Shown here in pieces: positions 21,329 to 21,755 of a stretch of 21,755 nucleotides of DNA. The DNA is from JBEKZD01 sp050013395 (lineage in GTDB: Bacteria > Verrucomicrobiota > Verrucomicrobiia > Palsa-1439): the NCBI GenBank assembly GCA_050013395.1, contig JBEKFI010000046.1, positions 1 to 21,755 of the forward strand, in the 5' to 3' direction. The translations under genes and the position numbers were made by a program. The notes below the pieces were generated by a model. The model searched no databases. It was not told the DNA's origin and saw only the letters and a program-made list of their open reading frames with translations. The number at the start of each line of letters is the position of its first letter. The stretch's first letter is position 1.

Positions 21329-21755
21329 CAGAACACCTCCACCACATCACGCCCACGCACTTCGAGCAGAGTTTCCCCGAGCACCGCCCCGCCCGATTCG
21401 AGCAGGTGCTCCCACGCCGCGATCAACTCAGCCATCGTCCGCGAGTAGTGGCAGTACACGTGAGGCCATTCCCCGTAAGTCTCGCGGCCAAGTCTTTTCA
21501 ACGTTTCCCAGCCCCTCGACATCGCCACAGGCAGCCGCCACCACGACCAAGAGAGCCGCTTGAACGCGTCCTGTTCGACGCAGTACTGCGTGACCATGTA
21601 CTTCGACGTCCGCTTGGCGTCCTTCTTGCCGTTGCCGATGCGAGCGATCCACACCACCGGCGCCCCGTGGATGCGATTCCACTCCGCGGAGAGCCATCGC
21701 TGGTCAACATAGAACGAACGCTCACCCCGCCACGCCCACACGACGTGCAGCACGC
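21328..21755 (-). CDS. C-terminal part of a rolling-circle Rep-like protein (partial)
   Basis: About 141 residues are visible; the N-terminus lies beyond the right edge. The stretch begins VLHVVWAWRGERSFYVDQRW, then LSAEWNRIHGAPVVWIARIG, KRTSKYMVTQYCVEQDAFKR and LSWSWWRLPVAMSRGWETLK. The arrangement (a hydrophobic histidine strand, a WLS...W..IHGAP.V block, then a Lys-Tyr-rich helix and an SWSWWR segment) resembles replication-associated proteins of small rolling-circle replicons and ssDNA phages of the ORF2/G2P kind. The candidate nucleophile is one of the tyrosines in SKYMVTQY. The first His of the expected HUH pair is not visible. Assignment rests on remembered pattern and is moderate. Confidence 0.5.
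   Translation of the reverse strand, partial: VLHVVWAWRGERSFYVDQRWLSAEWNRIHGAPVVWIARIGNGKKDAKRTSKYMVTQYCVEQDAFKRLSWSWWRLPVAMSRGWETLKRLGRETYGEWPHVYCHYSRTMAELIAAWEHLLESGGAVLGETLLEVRGRDVVEVF

Noticed and set aside
1..21755. CRISPR array
   Set aside because: No regularly spaced direct repeats; the repeats seen are dispersed palindromes and one 27-bp tandem of 9-mers.

Overview
The window looks like a chromosomal segment of a high-GC bacterium, most likely a verrucomicrobium (Verrucomicrobiota) or a close relative. The grounds are the thrS-infC-rpmI-rplT and lepA-lepB blocks, a ThrRS that starts directly at the editing domain, and GC-rich hairpin repeats in nearly every gap that encode peptides of the 'GRASRLP...GETPAL' type when they fall inside genes. 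The lineage is inference from style and gene content; no rRNA is present.

Left third (1-5400). Leftward genes encode the N-terminal part of aconitase (cut by the window edge), a thiol peroxidase of the AhpC/TSA family, a small GIY-YIG nuclease-domain protein and tRNA-Val(GAC). A large FMN-binding glutamate-synthase-like protein follows. It is divergent from a gene for an NrpR-type nitrogen regulator. The 253-bp gap between them holds two inverted repeats, one over the likely glutamate-synthase promoter and one touching the nrpR start codon.

Middle (5400-12300). This is a thrS...infC-rpmI-rplT cluster that has been interrupted. Intact thrS is followed by a secreted thioredoxin-like gene, then a decayed copy of the thrS 3' end, then a frameshifted membrane glycosyltransferase gene, then a second decayed thrS 3' end, and only then infC. 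The two cargo genes are thus bracketed by three versions of the thrS 3' end that all finish at the same codon. ThrRS also carries an AT-rich insertion of about 75 residues. infC begins with ATT.

Right third (12300-20650). Leftward genes encode a LarA-like (DUF2088) protein and a PHP phosphatase. Rightward genes encode a 42-residue membrane peptide, a VOC/glyoxalase-fold protein, ribulose-phosphate epimerase, a phosphohexomutase interrupted in frame by two hairpin repeats, LepA and signal peptidase I.

Right edge (20650-21755). Three overlapping or abutting leftward ORFs include the C-terminal part of a protein that resembles rolling-circle Rep proteins, a small zinc-ribbon protein and a small membrane protein. 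They suggest the end of a small integrated replicon or ssDNA phage next to lepB.

The strongest candidates for something new are the serial thrS 3'-end insertions, the hairpin repeats that enter coding sequence in frame and supply stop codons, the NrpR/glutamate-synthase pair with its candidate operators, and the Rep-like edge island.
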